DNA from: an uncultured Prevotella sp.
GTDB lineage: Bacteria > Bacteroidota > Bacteroidia > Bacteroidales > Bacteroidaceae
Length of the DNA stretch: 5,122 bases
Direction of reading: 5' to 3'
Assembly (NCBI GenBank): GCA_900318855.1
Contig: ONMG01000014.1
Span: forward strand, 1 to 5,122
Positions 1 through 5,122 of this stretch are shown here, piece after piece. Made by a program: the position numbers and the translations under genes. The notes under the pieces were generated by a model. That model was not told where the DNA came from. It did not search any database and saw nothing but the letters and a program-made list of their open reading frames with translations. The first letter of the stretch is position 1, and each line of letters starts with the position of its first letter.

Positions 1-34
1 CGGCAAGCTGTTTTAAGTCATTGTCTGTAAACAT
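1..34 (-). CDS. N-terminal fragment of a protein, possibly DUF4301 family
   Basis: An ATG at 34-32 opens a frame that runs off the left edge of the window; only 11 residues (MFTDNDLKQLA) are visible. The start is supported by a -7 promoter box about 90 bases upstream (124-131) and by its place after the L21-L27 operon. The pattern M-[FL]-T-x-x-D-L-x-x-L resembles the beginning of DUF4301 proteins of Bacteroides and Prevotella as I remember them. It does not resemble seryl-tRNA synthetase, a gene I recall following rpmA in some relatives. There is no Shine-Dalgarno sequence; the bases before the ATG are AT-rich, as is usual in this phylum. Eleven residues are too few for a firm family call. 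Confidence 0.45.
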   Translation of the reverse strand, partial: MFTDNDLKQLA

Positions 35-123
35 AGAGATTGATTAAGAACGAAGCCTCACACTCCTCTGCCCGCCTTCAGGCAGCCTCATGCAAGCCTC
101 TGTGAATAGTTGGATTACAAAGG

Positions 124-131
124 CAAAGATA
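124..131 (-). promoter_or_regulatory. -7 promoter box for the gene starting at 34
   Basis: Read on the minus strand this is TATCTTTG, a full match to the Bacteroidota primary-sigma -7 consensus TAnnTTTG. It lies about 90 bases upstream of the ATG at 34, giving an expected transcript start near 115-118 and a leader of about 80 bases. No convincing TTG/TTTG -33 box is present 19-21 bases further upstream, so the call rests on the -7 box and position alone. Confidence 0.45.
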
Positions 132-224
132 GCGATTATTTTTGATACGGATGTCTGTTTTACCGAAAATATTCTCTCGGTTACATCGGCAGCAGCCGAA
201 AACCTACAGCCCGAAGACGCAAGA

Positions 225-256
225 ATGCCGACCGTCCGCATGTGGACAGCCGGCAT
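225..256 (-). terminator. hairpin downstream of rpmA, possible terminator
   Basis: ATGCCG at 225-230 pairs with CGGCAT at 251-256. After small mismatches, GTCC at 234-237 pairs with GGAC at 244-247, leaving a short apical loop. The hairpin begins about 40 bases after the rpmA stop and lies before the next promoter box, the right place for the end of the rplU-rpmA transcript. In the minus-strand direction it is followed by TCTTGCGTCTTC, which is only weakly T-rich, so it is not a textbook intrinsic terminator; it could instead be a 3' end stabiliser. Confidence 0.4.
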
Positions 257-295
257 CCTGTTGTTTGTTTGGAATAAGTGTTTGTGTGTGATGGG

Positions 296-586
296 TTATG
301 CCTCGGCCTTCTTGGTCTTTTCAGCATAAGCCTCTGGAGTGAGGACTGAAACCGTGCTCTTGTCGCGCGCACCCTTGTGGAAATACACCACGCCATCAGT
401 GAGGGCATAGAGTGTATCATCCTTGCCCTGGCCTACATTCTGGCCGGGGAAATGCTTGTTGCCGCGCTGACGCACGATGATATTGCCGGCAGCAATCTGC
501 TGACCGCCCCAAATCTTCACGCCTAATCTCTGGGAAGCTGACTCGCGTCCGTTCTTGGAACTTCCAACACCTTTCTTATGTGCCAT
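296..586 (-). CDS. rpmA: 50S ribosomal protein L27 (bL27)
   Basis: A 96-residue protein of the large ribosomal subunit. In the family the flexible N-terminus reaches toward the peptidyl-transferase centre and helps place tRNA. The start is MAHKKGVGSSKNGRES, the usual N-terminus without the cleaved leader seen in Firmicutes. The family signature is complete at residues 34-48 (GNIIVRQRG, five residues, then G of HFPG). The protein is somewhat longer than the roughly 85 residues of E. coli L27 because of a charged C-terminal tail rich in Lys, Glu and Ala (TPEAYAEKTKKAEA). It follows rplU after 20 bases and is certainly in the same operon. Its start is preceded by an AGGAGG Shine-Dalgarno sequence, unusual for the phylum and unlike the other starts in the window. 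Confidence 0.97.
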   Translation of the reverse strand: MAHKKGVGSSKNGRESASQRLGVKIWGGQQIAAGNIIVRQRGNKHFPGQNVGQGKDDTLYALTDGVVYFHKGARDKSTVSVLTPEAYAEKTKKAEA

Positions 587-594
587 TTCTGATT

Positions 595-600
595 CCTCCT
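595..600 (-). promoter_or_regulatory. strong Shine-Dalgarno sequence of rpmA
   Basis: On the minus strand the rplU-rpmA spacer reads TAGGAGGA, with AGGAGG ending 8 bases before the rpmA ATG at 586: near-ideal complementarity and spacing. The starts of rplU, ispE, the MATE gene and the gene at 34 show no such element. The AGGAGG lies wholly between the rplU stop and the rpmA ATG, so it is not imposed by coding constraint. Confidence 0.75.
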
Positions 601-606
601 ACAAAT

Positions 607-924
607 TTAAGCGATTACTTGTTTTACCTCAACCTCTGTGAAGTGGGTGCGATGACCCTGCTTCTTGCGGTAGTCCTTGCGACGCTTCATCTTGAAGACG
701 ATGACCTTGTCGCCCTTTACCAAGGGGTTGACAACCTCTACTACTACTTTGGCGCCCTCTACGGTAGGAGCACCCACAGTCACTGCACCGTTGTTGTCGA
801 CGAGCAGCACCCTGTCAAACTCAACAGTCTTGCCGGCTTCTGCATCCTGCATGTGGTTGACGAAGAGCTTCTTGCCTTCCTCAGCCTTGAACTGCTGACC
901 GTTAATTTCTACAATTGCGTACAT
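607..924 (-). CDS. rplU: 50S ribosomal protein L21 (bL21)
   Basis: A 105-residue protein of the large subunit that binds 23S rRNA. The start at 924 (MYAIVEINGQQFKAEEG) is the family's normal N-terminus, and the length is close to the usual 103-105. The open frame extends upstream to 987 and would add 21 residues, but these are unlike L21 and overlap the leader hairpin, so that start is rejected. The basic C-terminal signature is present around residues 75-96 (IVFKMKRRKDYRKKQGHR followed by THFT, with the conserved Gly at 90). It is the first gene of an operon with rpmA, the standard bacterial arrangement. The bases before the ATG are AT-rich with no Shine-Dalgarno, as expected for Bacteroidota. 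Confidence 0.97.
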   Translation of the reverse strand: MYAIVEINGQQFKAEEGKKLFVNHMQDAEAGKTVEFDRVLLVDNNGAVTVGAPTVEGAKVVVEVVNPLVKGDKVIVFKMKRRKDYRKKQGHRTHFTEVEVKQVIA

Positions 925-954
925 TATATTATTTGTAAAAACGGGTTTCTCCGC

Positions 955-992
955 GAGGCGTCGGCACACGCTGCCGCGCTTATTCAAGCCTC
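955..992 (-). promoter_or_regulatory. hairpin in the rplU leader, candidate autoregulatory structure
   Basis: GAGGC at 955-959 pairs with GCCTC at 988-992. Inside this, CGGCA at 962-966 pairs with TGCCG at 972-976 around a 5-base loop. The structure fills much of the roughly 80-base leader predicted between the -7 box (1011-1018) and the rplU ATG (924). Leaders of ribosomal protein operons often carry structures bound by the encoded protein; L21 leader RNAs are known in Firmicutes. Whether this one is functional is inference from position and pairing only. Confidence 0.35.
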
Positions 993-1010
993 AACGGACT
1001 AAATCAGATG

Positions 1011-1018
1011 CAAAAGTA
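1011..1018 (-). promoter_or_regulatory. -7 promoter box of the rplU-rpmA operon
   Basis: The minus strand reads TACTTTTG, matching the Bacteroidota -7 consensus TAnnTTTG. It lies 86 bases upstream of the rplU ATG, which puts the transcript start near 1002-1006. No clear TTG -33 box occurs 19-21 bases upstream. Position in front of a highly expressed ribosomal operon raises confidence. Confidence 0.6.
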
Positions 1019-1261
1019 CGCAATTTCTCCGAGGTGTAAGCGCTACGCCCAATGAATCGTTCAATATTTAGGACATATTAACAGTGAGGACAGCTCTCTG
1101 CTTGTCCGCCTCTACCCCGTGGCCTCGTAATAACGAAGTACAGCTCACAAGTATTTATACACTAAAATTTTCATCTTATGCACTCCAAACATCTACCCTC
1201 GAGCACCGAAAGGAGCAAAGTCAGCTCTTAAGTCACACGTTGTCAACTGCTTAGCATATCG
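1019..1261. other. gap upstream of the rplU promoter, no gene seen
   Basis: This is the first part of a roughly 460-base stretch without a supported gene (1019-1479). I see no plausible coding frame, tRNA or mobile-element end here, and no TAnnTTTG box on the minus strand beyond the one assigned to rplU. A weak imperfect hairpin (GGACA near 1088 with TGTCC near 1104) is present, but nothing around it suggests a role. Confidence 0.5.
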
Positions 1262-1379
1262 TTTTAATCGCCCAAGGGTGCCGGGCCCTCTGACCCCTGG
1301 GCGACAGGGCCTCTCACCCCGGGGTCAGAGGGCCTCTCACCCCTGGGCGATTAAACCTGTGACCCCTGGGCGATTAAAA
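1262..1379. repeat. 23-base repeat element with nested inverted repeats
   Basis: Four consecutive 23-base units occupy 1287-1309, 1310-1332, 1333-1355 and 1356-1378. The last two differ at only two positions. The core CACCCCTGGGCGA or GACCCCTGGGCGA is shared by three of the four. Unit 1310-1332 instead continues into its own complement (CCCCGGGG centre). A fifth, inverted and more diverged copy sits at about 1264-1287. Two perfect inverted repeats are nested: an outer 13 bp (TTTTAATCGCCCA at 1262-1274 with TGGGCGATTAAAA at 1367-1379) and an inner 14 bp (1284-1297 with GGGGTCAGAGGGCC at 1321-1334). The period is not a multiple of three and no gene covers it. It lies about 100 bases past the MATE stop, in its 3' region. 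It might be a structured 3' end or a small mobile or REP-like repeat; no target-site duplication is visible. Confidence 0.85.
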
Positions 1380-1431
1380 AGATGAATAATAATTTCAAAA
1401 GCGACGTCCCCCAGGTGGCAACGAGGCCTGG

Positions 1432-1454
1432 CCTTGGACATGACAAAACCAAGG
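1432..1454 (-). terminator. weak hairpin after the MATE gene
   Basis: CCTTGG at 1432-1437 pairs with CCAAGG at 1449-1454 around an 11-base loop, starting 25 bases after the MATE stop codon. In the minus-strand direction it is followed by CCAGGCC rather than a T-tract. It may help end the transcript together with the larger repeat at 1262-1379, but is a poor intrinsic terminator by itself. The remaining bases from 1380 to 1479 show no gene. Confidence 0.2.
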
Positions 1455-1479
1455 TAATGACGAGTGCTACTTTTGCCCT

Positions 1480-2814
1480 CTACTTCAGCTGGCGCAAGGT
1501 GTAAACCATGATGGGCACCGTGAGCAGGAACGACAGCGAATCGCTCACAGCCTGGCACATCTCCACACCCTGCAAGGCAAACAGTCGGGGCAACACGATG
1601 ATGAGCGGAATGAAGAACAGACCATTGCGCGCGGCTGCCAGCAGATTGGCACGCCACGGCATGCGGCAGGTCTGAGTGAGCATGTTGCTCGCCACAATGG
1701 CCGCATTGAGCGGGAGGCTCACCAGCTGCCAGCGCAAGGCCACCGTGCCGATGGCCACAACCTGGTCGTCGTCGCGGAAGACCCTTATCAGGTCGTTGCT
1801 CATCAGCCAGCCGCCGAGCGCACAGCAGAGCAGGAAAGCGGTACCAATGACCACGGTGAACTTATAGGCCTCCTTCAGACGGGCATTGAGCCCGGCCCCC
1901 AAGCAGAAACCGCACACGGGCTGAAAGCCTTGTCCCAAACCAATCACAAAGGCCATGATAATCATCGTAATCCGATTGACTATCGACATGGCAGCAATAG
2001 CCTCATCACCATAATTGGCCGAGATGTTGTTGAGCAGCATCACCGATACGCACATCAACCCCTGACGGCAGAGCGAGGGACTGCCACCGTAGAAGATTTC
2101 CTTGGCCGCGCTCCACGACGGCGAGAAGTTGCGCCACTTAATGCCAATGTTCTCGCCGCGGGTAGTCATCACGAAGAGGATGACAGCACTCACCACCTGA
2201 CCGATGACGGTGGCCAGCGCTGCCCCACGCACTCCCATACCAAAGACGAAGATGAAGAGTGGGTCGAGTCCCACATTGAGCAGAGCTCCCGTCACAATGC
2301 CCACCATAGCGTAGAGCGCGTTTCCCTGAAGGCGCAGCTGATTGTTGAGTGTCAGCGAAGAGGTGAAAAACGGTGCCCCAAGGAGCACGATGCCAAGATA
2401 CTGCTCGGTGTAAGGCAGAATGGTGGGCGTGGAACCCAGGACAAGAGCCAGCGGACGAAGGAACAGCTGACCCAAGATGAGAATGAGAAGACCGCAGCCG
2501 AAAGAGAAGAAGAAACCGGTGGCAGCCATCTTCTCGGCGCTCGAACGTCGTTTGGCACCCAACTCACGCGAGATGAAGTTGCCCGAGCCGTGGCCAAAGA
2601 AGAAGCCGACAGCCTGGATGAAGAACATCAGGGAGAAAACAATGCCGATAGCGGCCGTCGACTGGGTGTCAATCTGACCGACAAAGAAGGTATCGGCCAT
2701 GTTGTAGAGTCCCGTGACCAGCATACTGATGATGGTGGGCACAGCCATGGTGAGCACCACCCGGTGGACCGGGGCCGAGGTTAAATACGTGTAATTGTCA
2801 ACTCCCTTATGCAT
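1480..2814 (-). CDS. MATE-family multidrug/cation efflux transporter
   Basis: A 444-residue inner-membrane protein, the normal length for the MATE family. These transporters export drugs or other organic cations in exchange for Na+ or H+. About twelve hydrophobic segments are seen, roughly at residues 17-40, 53-75, 96-118, 137-153, 166-190, 197-216, 240-262, 274-296, 318-337, 360-380, 393-410 and 417-440. The first carries a conserved Pro (26) and the N-x-x-D-x-FFVG pattern (Asn38, Asp41); Asp41 is likely the ion-coupling acid by family comparison. ISRELGA at 81-87 and LDPLFIF at 183-189 are typical of the N-terminal half. GLGQGFQPVCGFCLGA at 292-307 is the matching family motif of the C-terminal half. 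It resembles the MepA-like branch, but the substrate cannot be inferred. It starts 61 bases after the Nudix stop, so it may be co-transcribed with ispE or have its own unrecognised promoter. The start has no Shine-Dalgarno but is A/T-rich. Confidence 0.93.
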   Translation of the reverse strand: MHKGVDNYTYLTSAPVHRVVLTMAVPTIISMLVTGLYNMADTFFVGQIDTQSTAAIGIVFSLMFFIQAVGFFFGHGSGNFISRELGAKRRSSAEKMAATGFFFSFGCGLLILILGQLFLRPLALVLGSTPTILPYTEQYLGIVLLGAPFFTSSLTLNNQLRLQGNALYAMVGIVTGALLNVGLDPLFIFVFGMGVRGAALATVIGQVVSAVILFVMTTRGENIGIKWRNFSPSWSAAKEIFYGGSPSLCRQGLMCVSVMLLNNISANYGDEAIAAMSIVNRITMIIMAFVIGLGQGFQPVCGFCLGAGLNARLKEAYKFTVVIGTAFLLCCALGGWLMSNDLIRVFRDDDQVVAIGTVALRWQLVSLPLNAAIVASNMLTQTCRMPWRANLLAAARNGLFFIPLIIVLPRLFALQGVEMCQAVSDSLSFLLTVPIMVYTLRQLK

Positions 2815-2850
2815 CTTGAAAACAATCTTTTGAATTTTGCAATGTTGGTC

Positions 2851-2864
2851 CTGCCTCTCGGCAG
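2851..2864 (-). other. small hairpin between the Nudix and MATE genes
   Basis: CTGCC at 2851-2855 pairs with GGCAG at 2860-2864; on the minus-strand RNA the loop is GAGA, a stable GNRA tetraloop. It lies in the 61-base spacer and has no T-tract after it, so it is not a normal terminator. It could affect mRNA stability between the two genes or be chance. Confidence 0.25.
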
Positions 2865-2875
2865 CTCAAAGTGGC

Positions 2876-3376
2876 TCAGAGGAAGAACTTGCGATATTCG
2901 CCCTCAAAATTGGGCGTAAACACGCCACGGCCCAGCTCGGCGGCTATCTCATCGACAGTCCAGAAGCGTCCGTCGGCGAGCTCCTCCCGGTTGGGATGCA
3001 CCGGGCCATCGAAGACTGTGGTGTGCACATGCACGAGTTCCCGCTCACGGTCGGAGGCAAACACATAGCGACCGATAAAGCGGGGCTCGTAGCCACTGAT
3101 GCCTAACTCCTCTTCCACCTCACGGCGGAGGGCCTGTTCAATGGTCTCGCCGAAGGCTACGTGGCCGCCGCAGGCCGTGTCCCACTTTCCGGGTTGGATA
3201 TCCTTCCAATCAGGGCGCCGCTGAAGATAGAGCCGTCCCTTGGAATCGAAAAGGTGCAGATGTACCACCGGATGAAGTATCATGCTGCCACCATGGGCCT
3301 CGCCACGCGTGATGCTGCCCAACACATGCCCCTCCTCGTCTACCCTGGGGAGGAGCTCTTGCTCATTGTCTGTCAT
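2876..3376 (-). CDS. Nudix hydrolase, isopentenyl-diphosphate-isomerase-like subgroup
   Basis: A 166-residue cytoplasmic enzyme of the Nudix superfamily, which cleaves X-linked nucleoside-diphosphate-type substrates using Mg2+. The Nudix box is complete at residues 71-93: Gly71, Glu77, then REVEEELGI at 85-93, holding the metal-binding glutamates. An N-terminal segment (VDEEGHVLGSITRGEAH) and the HLHLFDSKGRLYLQRR strand with PGKWDTACGGH are typical of the subgroup that includes YfcD and the type I isopentenyl-diphosphate isomerases. True isomerases use a diverged box and a catalytic cysteine. Here the box is canonical, so hydrolase activity is more likely. The real substrate cannot be read from sequence. 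The ATG at 3376 lies one base after the ispE stop (TGATATG), so the two are very probably co-translated. No truncation or frameshift is seen. Confidence 0.92.
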   Translation of the reverse strand: MTDNEQELLPRVDEEGHVLGSITRGEAHGGSMILHPVVHLHLFDSKGRLYLQRRPDWKDIQPGKWDTACGGHVAFGETIEQALRREVEEELGISGYEPRFIGRYVFASDRERELVHVHTTVFDGPVHPNREELADGRFWTVDEIAAELGRGVFTPNFEGEYRKFFL

Positions 3377-3377
3377 A

Positions 3378-4214
3378 TCAGAGTCTTACGGTTTCTAAGA
3401 AGCATCCGGGGAACTGACCGTCGAGACGGGGCTCCTGCCCGAAGATGCCGTAGAAGGCACTGCCACTGCCTGTCATCGACGCATAGAGTGCCCCCGCATT
3501 GTAGAGCCGCTCCTTGATGGCAGCCAGCTCAGGGTGCTGGGCGAAAGCTGGCTCCTCGAAATCGTTCACCAGTCGGCCACGCCAGGTTGCAATAGGCTCT
3601 CTCACAATGTCGCGACAACACTCAGCAGGCTGTTTTGGCACTATTTGCGCGTAAGCGGCTTTAGTAGAGATAGCCACGGGCGGCTTCACCACCGCGACCC
3701 AGTAGCCCACGAGATTGCCTTGGGGCGTGTCGGCCGGCATGAGGTGAGTGCCTATGCCGTCGGCATAGGAGGGCTCGGCAGAGATGAAGAAAGGACAGTC
3801 GGCACCCAAGCGTGCGGCGTAGCGCTCCATCTCGCTATTACCCAGGTTCAGACGATAGCGCTCGTCGAGAAGCCGAATCATGAAAGCTCCGTCGCTGGAG
3901 CCGCCGCCGAGTCCGGCCTGCGAGGGTATGTGCTTATACAGATGGGCATGCACCCGGGGGATATCGTAGTCGGCAGCAATGAGATGGTAGGCTCTCACCA
4001 CTAAGTTGTCGGCCTCATCGCCTTCGACAGTTGCCCCCGTCACCTTAATATCACAGGGCACCTCCGAGGGAAAGTCCTCACTCATCGTCCTGATTTCAAG
4101 AGCATCCTGAATGGGAATAGGATAGAACACTGTTTCCAGATTGTGGTAGCCGTCATCGCGGACGCCCACAATGTTGAGTCCCAAATTAATTTTCGCACAA
4201 GGAAAGGCTATCAT
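3378..4214 (-). CDS. ispE: 4-diphosphocytidyl-2-C-methyl-D-erythritol kinase
   Basis: A 278-residue GHMP-family kinase that phosphorylates CDP-methylerythritol with ATP, the fourth step of the MEP pathway to isopentenyl diphosphate. The start at 4214 (MIAFPCAKINLGLNIVG) is the family's usual beginning. The frame stays open to 4277, but the extra 21 residues are unlike IspE and are read from the maeB terminator, so the longer form is rejected. Visible landmarks are Lys8 and Asn10 in the AKINLGL motif, GYHNLETVFYPI at 22-33, the ATP-binding loop PSQAGLGGGSSDGA at 97-110, the catalytic Asp139 in LGADCPFF, and the C-terminal glycine motif MTGSGSAF at 247-254. Length agrees with the family (about 270-290). 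It is the first gene after the maeB terminator and probably heads a cluster with the Nudix gene and perhaps the MATE gene. Confidence 0.96.
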   Translation of the reverse strand: MIAFPCAKINLGLNIVGVRDDGYHNLETVFYPIPIQDALEIRTMSEDFPSEVPCDIKVTGATVEGDEADNLVVRAYHLIAADYDIPRVHAHLYKHIPSQAGLGGGSSDGAFMIRLLDERYRLNLGNSEMERYAARLGADCPFFISAEPSYADGIGTHLMPADTPQGNLVGYWVAVVKPPVAISTKAAYAQIVPKQPAECCRDIVREPIATWRGRLVNDFEEPAFAQHPELAAIKERLYNAGALYASMTGSGSAFYGIFGQEPRLDGQFPGCFLETVRL

Positions 4215-4246
4215 AATGGAATCTGTAGAATTAAAAGACAGCTGCC

Positions 4247-4278
4247 CAAAAGAAGAGCGCAGCAACAAGTAAAACAAA
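4247..4278 (-). promoter_or_regulatory. candidate ispE promoter
   Basis: The minus strand has TTTG (4278-4275), a 20-base spacer, then TTCTTTTG (4254-4247). This fits the Bacteroidota -33/-7 layout (TTTG, 19-21 bases, TAnnTTTG) except that the A of the -7 box is a T. The predicted transcript start is near 4240, about 25 bases before the ispE ATG. The -33 element lies inside the T-tract of the maeB terminator. A promoter is needed here because that terminator separates ispE from maeB. Confidence 0.4.
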
Positions 4279-4334
4279 ACCGAGGCCTGCGGCAGACGGG
4301 ACCTCTACTGCCCCACCCCTGCCGCGCGCCTCGG
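4271..4334 (-). terminator. intrinsic terminator of maeB
   Basis: CCGAGGC at 4280-4286 pairs with GCCTCGG at 4328-4334. After a two-base internal mismatch, GCGGCAG at 4289-4295 pairs with CTGCCGC at 4319-4325, giving 14 GC-rich pairs around a 23-base loop. On the minus strand the stem is followed directly by TTTTGTTTT (4279-4271). It starts 9 bases after the maeB stop codon. All hallmarks of a Rho-independent terminator are present, although the loop is rather large. Confidence 0.88.
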
Positions 4335-4343
4335 AGACGGATA

Positions 4344-5122
4344 TTAATCCTTGTTATTGCATTTCACCTTTTCCACATAAGCATCGATGACTGCAACGGC
4401 TGTGACATTAACCACGTCGCGCACCGAGGCTTCGAAGTCGGTGAAGTGAATCGGCTTGTTAAGCCCCATCTGGATAGGACCAATGATTTCCACATCAGGG
4501 CTCAGTGCCTGCAGCATCTTATAGCTGCCGTTGGCCGAACTCATATTGGGGAAGACGAGCGTATTGACATTCTTGCCCTTCAGACGGGTAAAGGGGTACT
4601 TCTCATCGCGAAGGCTCTTGTCGAGTGCGAAGTTCACCTGCATCTCTCCGTCGATAGCCAAATCGGGATACTCGTTCTGCATTCTCTCCACGGCAGCATG
4701 CACCTTCACCGGGCTGCCCACCTCGTCGGTGCCGAAGTTCGAGTAACTAATCATGGCTATCACCGGCTCATCGTTGAAGAATCTGACCGAATGGGCCGAG
4801 AGTTTTGCGATGTCGTAGAGCACATTTTCATCGGGGTGACGGTTGATGAGCGTATCGGCGATGTAGAACACGCCCTTCTTGGTGTTGAGGATATGCATGG
4901 TGCCGAAGGTCTTATACTCCGGACGGATGCCGATAACCTCCTTGGCCACCTTGATGGTGTTGCTGTATTTGGTATACAGACCCGTGATGAAAGCATCGGC
5001 GTCGCCCTGCTCCACCATGGACATACCGAAGTAGTTACGCTCGTACATCTTGTCGTAAGCCTCCTCGAAGGTGTAGCCCTGACGGGCGCGCTTCTCGGCC
5101 AGATGCTTGGCGTAAGTGGCAC
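4344..5122 (-). CDS. maeB: NADP-dependent malic enzyme, C-terminal phosphotransacetylase-like part (partial)
   Basis: The last 258 residues of a larger protein; the frame is open across the right window edge, so the ATG at 5048 is internal. Just upstream of it, codons for AKHLAEKRARQGYTFEEAYDK continue in frame. The sequence matches the C-terminal phosphate-acetyltransferase-like domain of the long, roughly 760-residue MaeB malic enzymes. These decarboxylate malate to pyruvate with NADP+, linking the TCA cycle to pyruvate and supplying NADPH. Recognisable stretches are MYERNYFGMSMVEQGDADAF, YTKYSNTIKVAKEVIGIRPE, FGTMHILNTKKG, IDGEMQVNFAL, TLVFPNMSSANGSYKMLQAL and IIGPIQMGLNKPIHFTD. In MaeB this domain is thought to be regulatory (acetyl-CoA or other effectors) rather than catalytic. 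A free-standing phosphotransacetylase is the alternative, but the NYFGM...DAFITGLYTKYSNT pattern fits malic enzyme better. The N-terminal catalytic domains lie outside the window. Confidence 0.88.
   Translation of the reverse strand, partial: ATYAKHLAEKRARQGYTFEEAYDKMYERNYFGMSMVEQGDADAFITGLYTKYSNTIKVAKEVIGIRPEYKTFGTMHILNTKKGVFYIADTLINRHPDENVLYDIAKLSAHSVRFFNDEPVIAMISYSNFGTDEVGSPVKVHAAVERMQNEYPDLAIDGEMQVNFALDKSLRDEKYPFTRLKGKNVNTLVFPNMSSANGSYKMLQALSPDVEIIGPIQMGLNKPIHFTDFEASVRDVVNVTAVAVIDAYVEKVKCNNKD

Noticed and set aside
186..199. Second small hairpin TCGGC/GCCGA after rpmA
   Set aside because: Five pairs, no T-tract; too weak to call as a separate terminator beside the larger hairpin at 225-256.
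44..329. Small open frames between rpmA and the gene starting at 34
   Set aside because: Frames on both strands overlap one another, the promoter box and the hairpin at 225-256, with no family resemblance.
925..987. Longer L21 start at 987
   Set aside because: The 21 added residues are not part of any L21 I know and come from the leader hairpin. MYAIVEINGQQF at 924 is the family start.
1262..1379. CRISPR array
   Set aside because: The units are contiguous with no unique spacers, partly inverted, and no cas gene is present.
1262..1379. Insertion sequence or MITE with target-site duplication
   Set aside because: Although it has 13-bp inverted ends, the flanks (CATATCG on the left, AGATGAA on the right) show no direct duplication and there is no transposase in the window. 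Mobility is left only as a possibility.
1337..1657. 106-residue minus-strand frame reaching into the repeat
   Set aside because: It overlaps the 3' end of the MATE gene in another frame and continues into the 23-base repeat; no family resemblance.
1930..2784. 284-residue open frame on the plus strand
   Set aside because: It lies wholly antisense to the MATE gene. The product is highly polar, rich in His, Asp, Glu, Arg and Gln with no domain, which is what the complement of hydrophobic codons gives.
4215..4277. Longer IspE start at 4277 (MFYLLLRSSFG...)
   Set aside because: The added codons derive from the maeB terminator T-tract and the candidate promoter; IspE normally begins near the AKINLGLN motif, as from 4214.
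4760..5122. 120-residue minus-strand frame in the malic enzyme region
   Set aside because: It is a shifted-frame shadow of maeB, rich in Ser, Arg, Pro and Thr.

Overview
The window looks like ordinary chromosomal DNA from a member of the Bacteroidota, most likely a Prevotella-like species. Three things suggest this. Two sequences match the phylum's -7 promoter box (TAnnTTTG). Most starts lack a Shine-Dalgarno sequence. The malic-enzyme fragment, L21/L27 pair and IspE resemble the Bacteroides/Prevotella versions as I remember them; no database search was possible. Every gene I can support is on the minus strand, so transcription runs from high to low coordinates.

In transcription order: (1) 5122-4344 is the C-terminal part of a NADP-dependent malic enzyme (maeB), cut by the window edge and followed by a strong intrinsic terminator (4271-4334). 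(2) 4214-1480 is a probable three-gene cluster: ispE (isoprenoid precursor synthesis), a Nudix hydrolase starting one base after the ispE stop, and a MATE-family efflux transporter after a 61-base gap. A candidate ispE promoter overlaps the T-tract of the maeB terminator. (3) 1479-1019 is a gap of about 460 bases. It is empty of recognisable genes but holds a structured repeat at 1262-1379 made of 23-base units with nested perfect inverted repeats. (4) 1018-296 is the ribosomal protein operon rplU-rpmA (L21-L27), with a matching -7 box, a possible hairpin in its leader and an unusually strong Shine-Dalgarno in front of rpmA. (5) 295-1 holds a possible terminator hairpin, a -7 box and the first 11 codons of another gene, possibly a DUF4301 protein.

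The genes are mostly housekeeping: translation (L21, L27), isoprenoid supply (IspE), central carbon metabolism (malic enzyme), plus a pyrophosphohydrolase and a drug/cation antiporter of unknown substrates. No defence system, phage, insertion sequence, tRNA or CRISPR was found. The item most worth a second look is the 23-base repeat element at 1262-1379.
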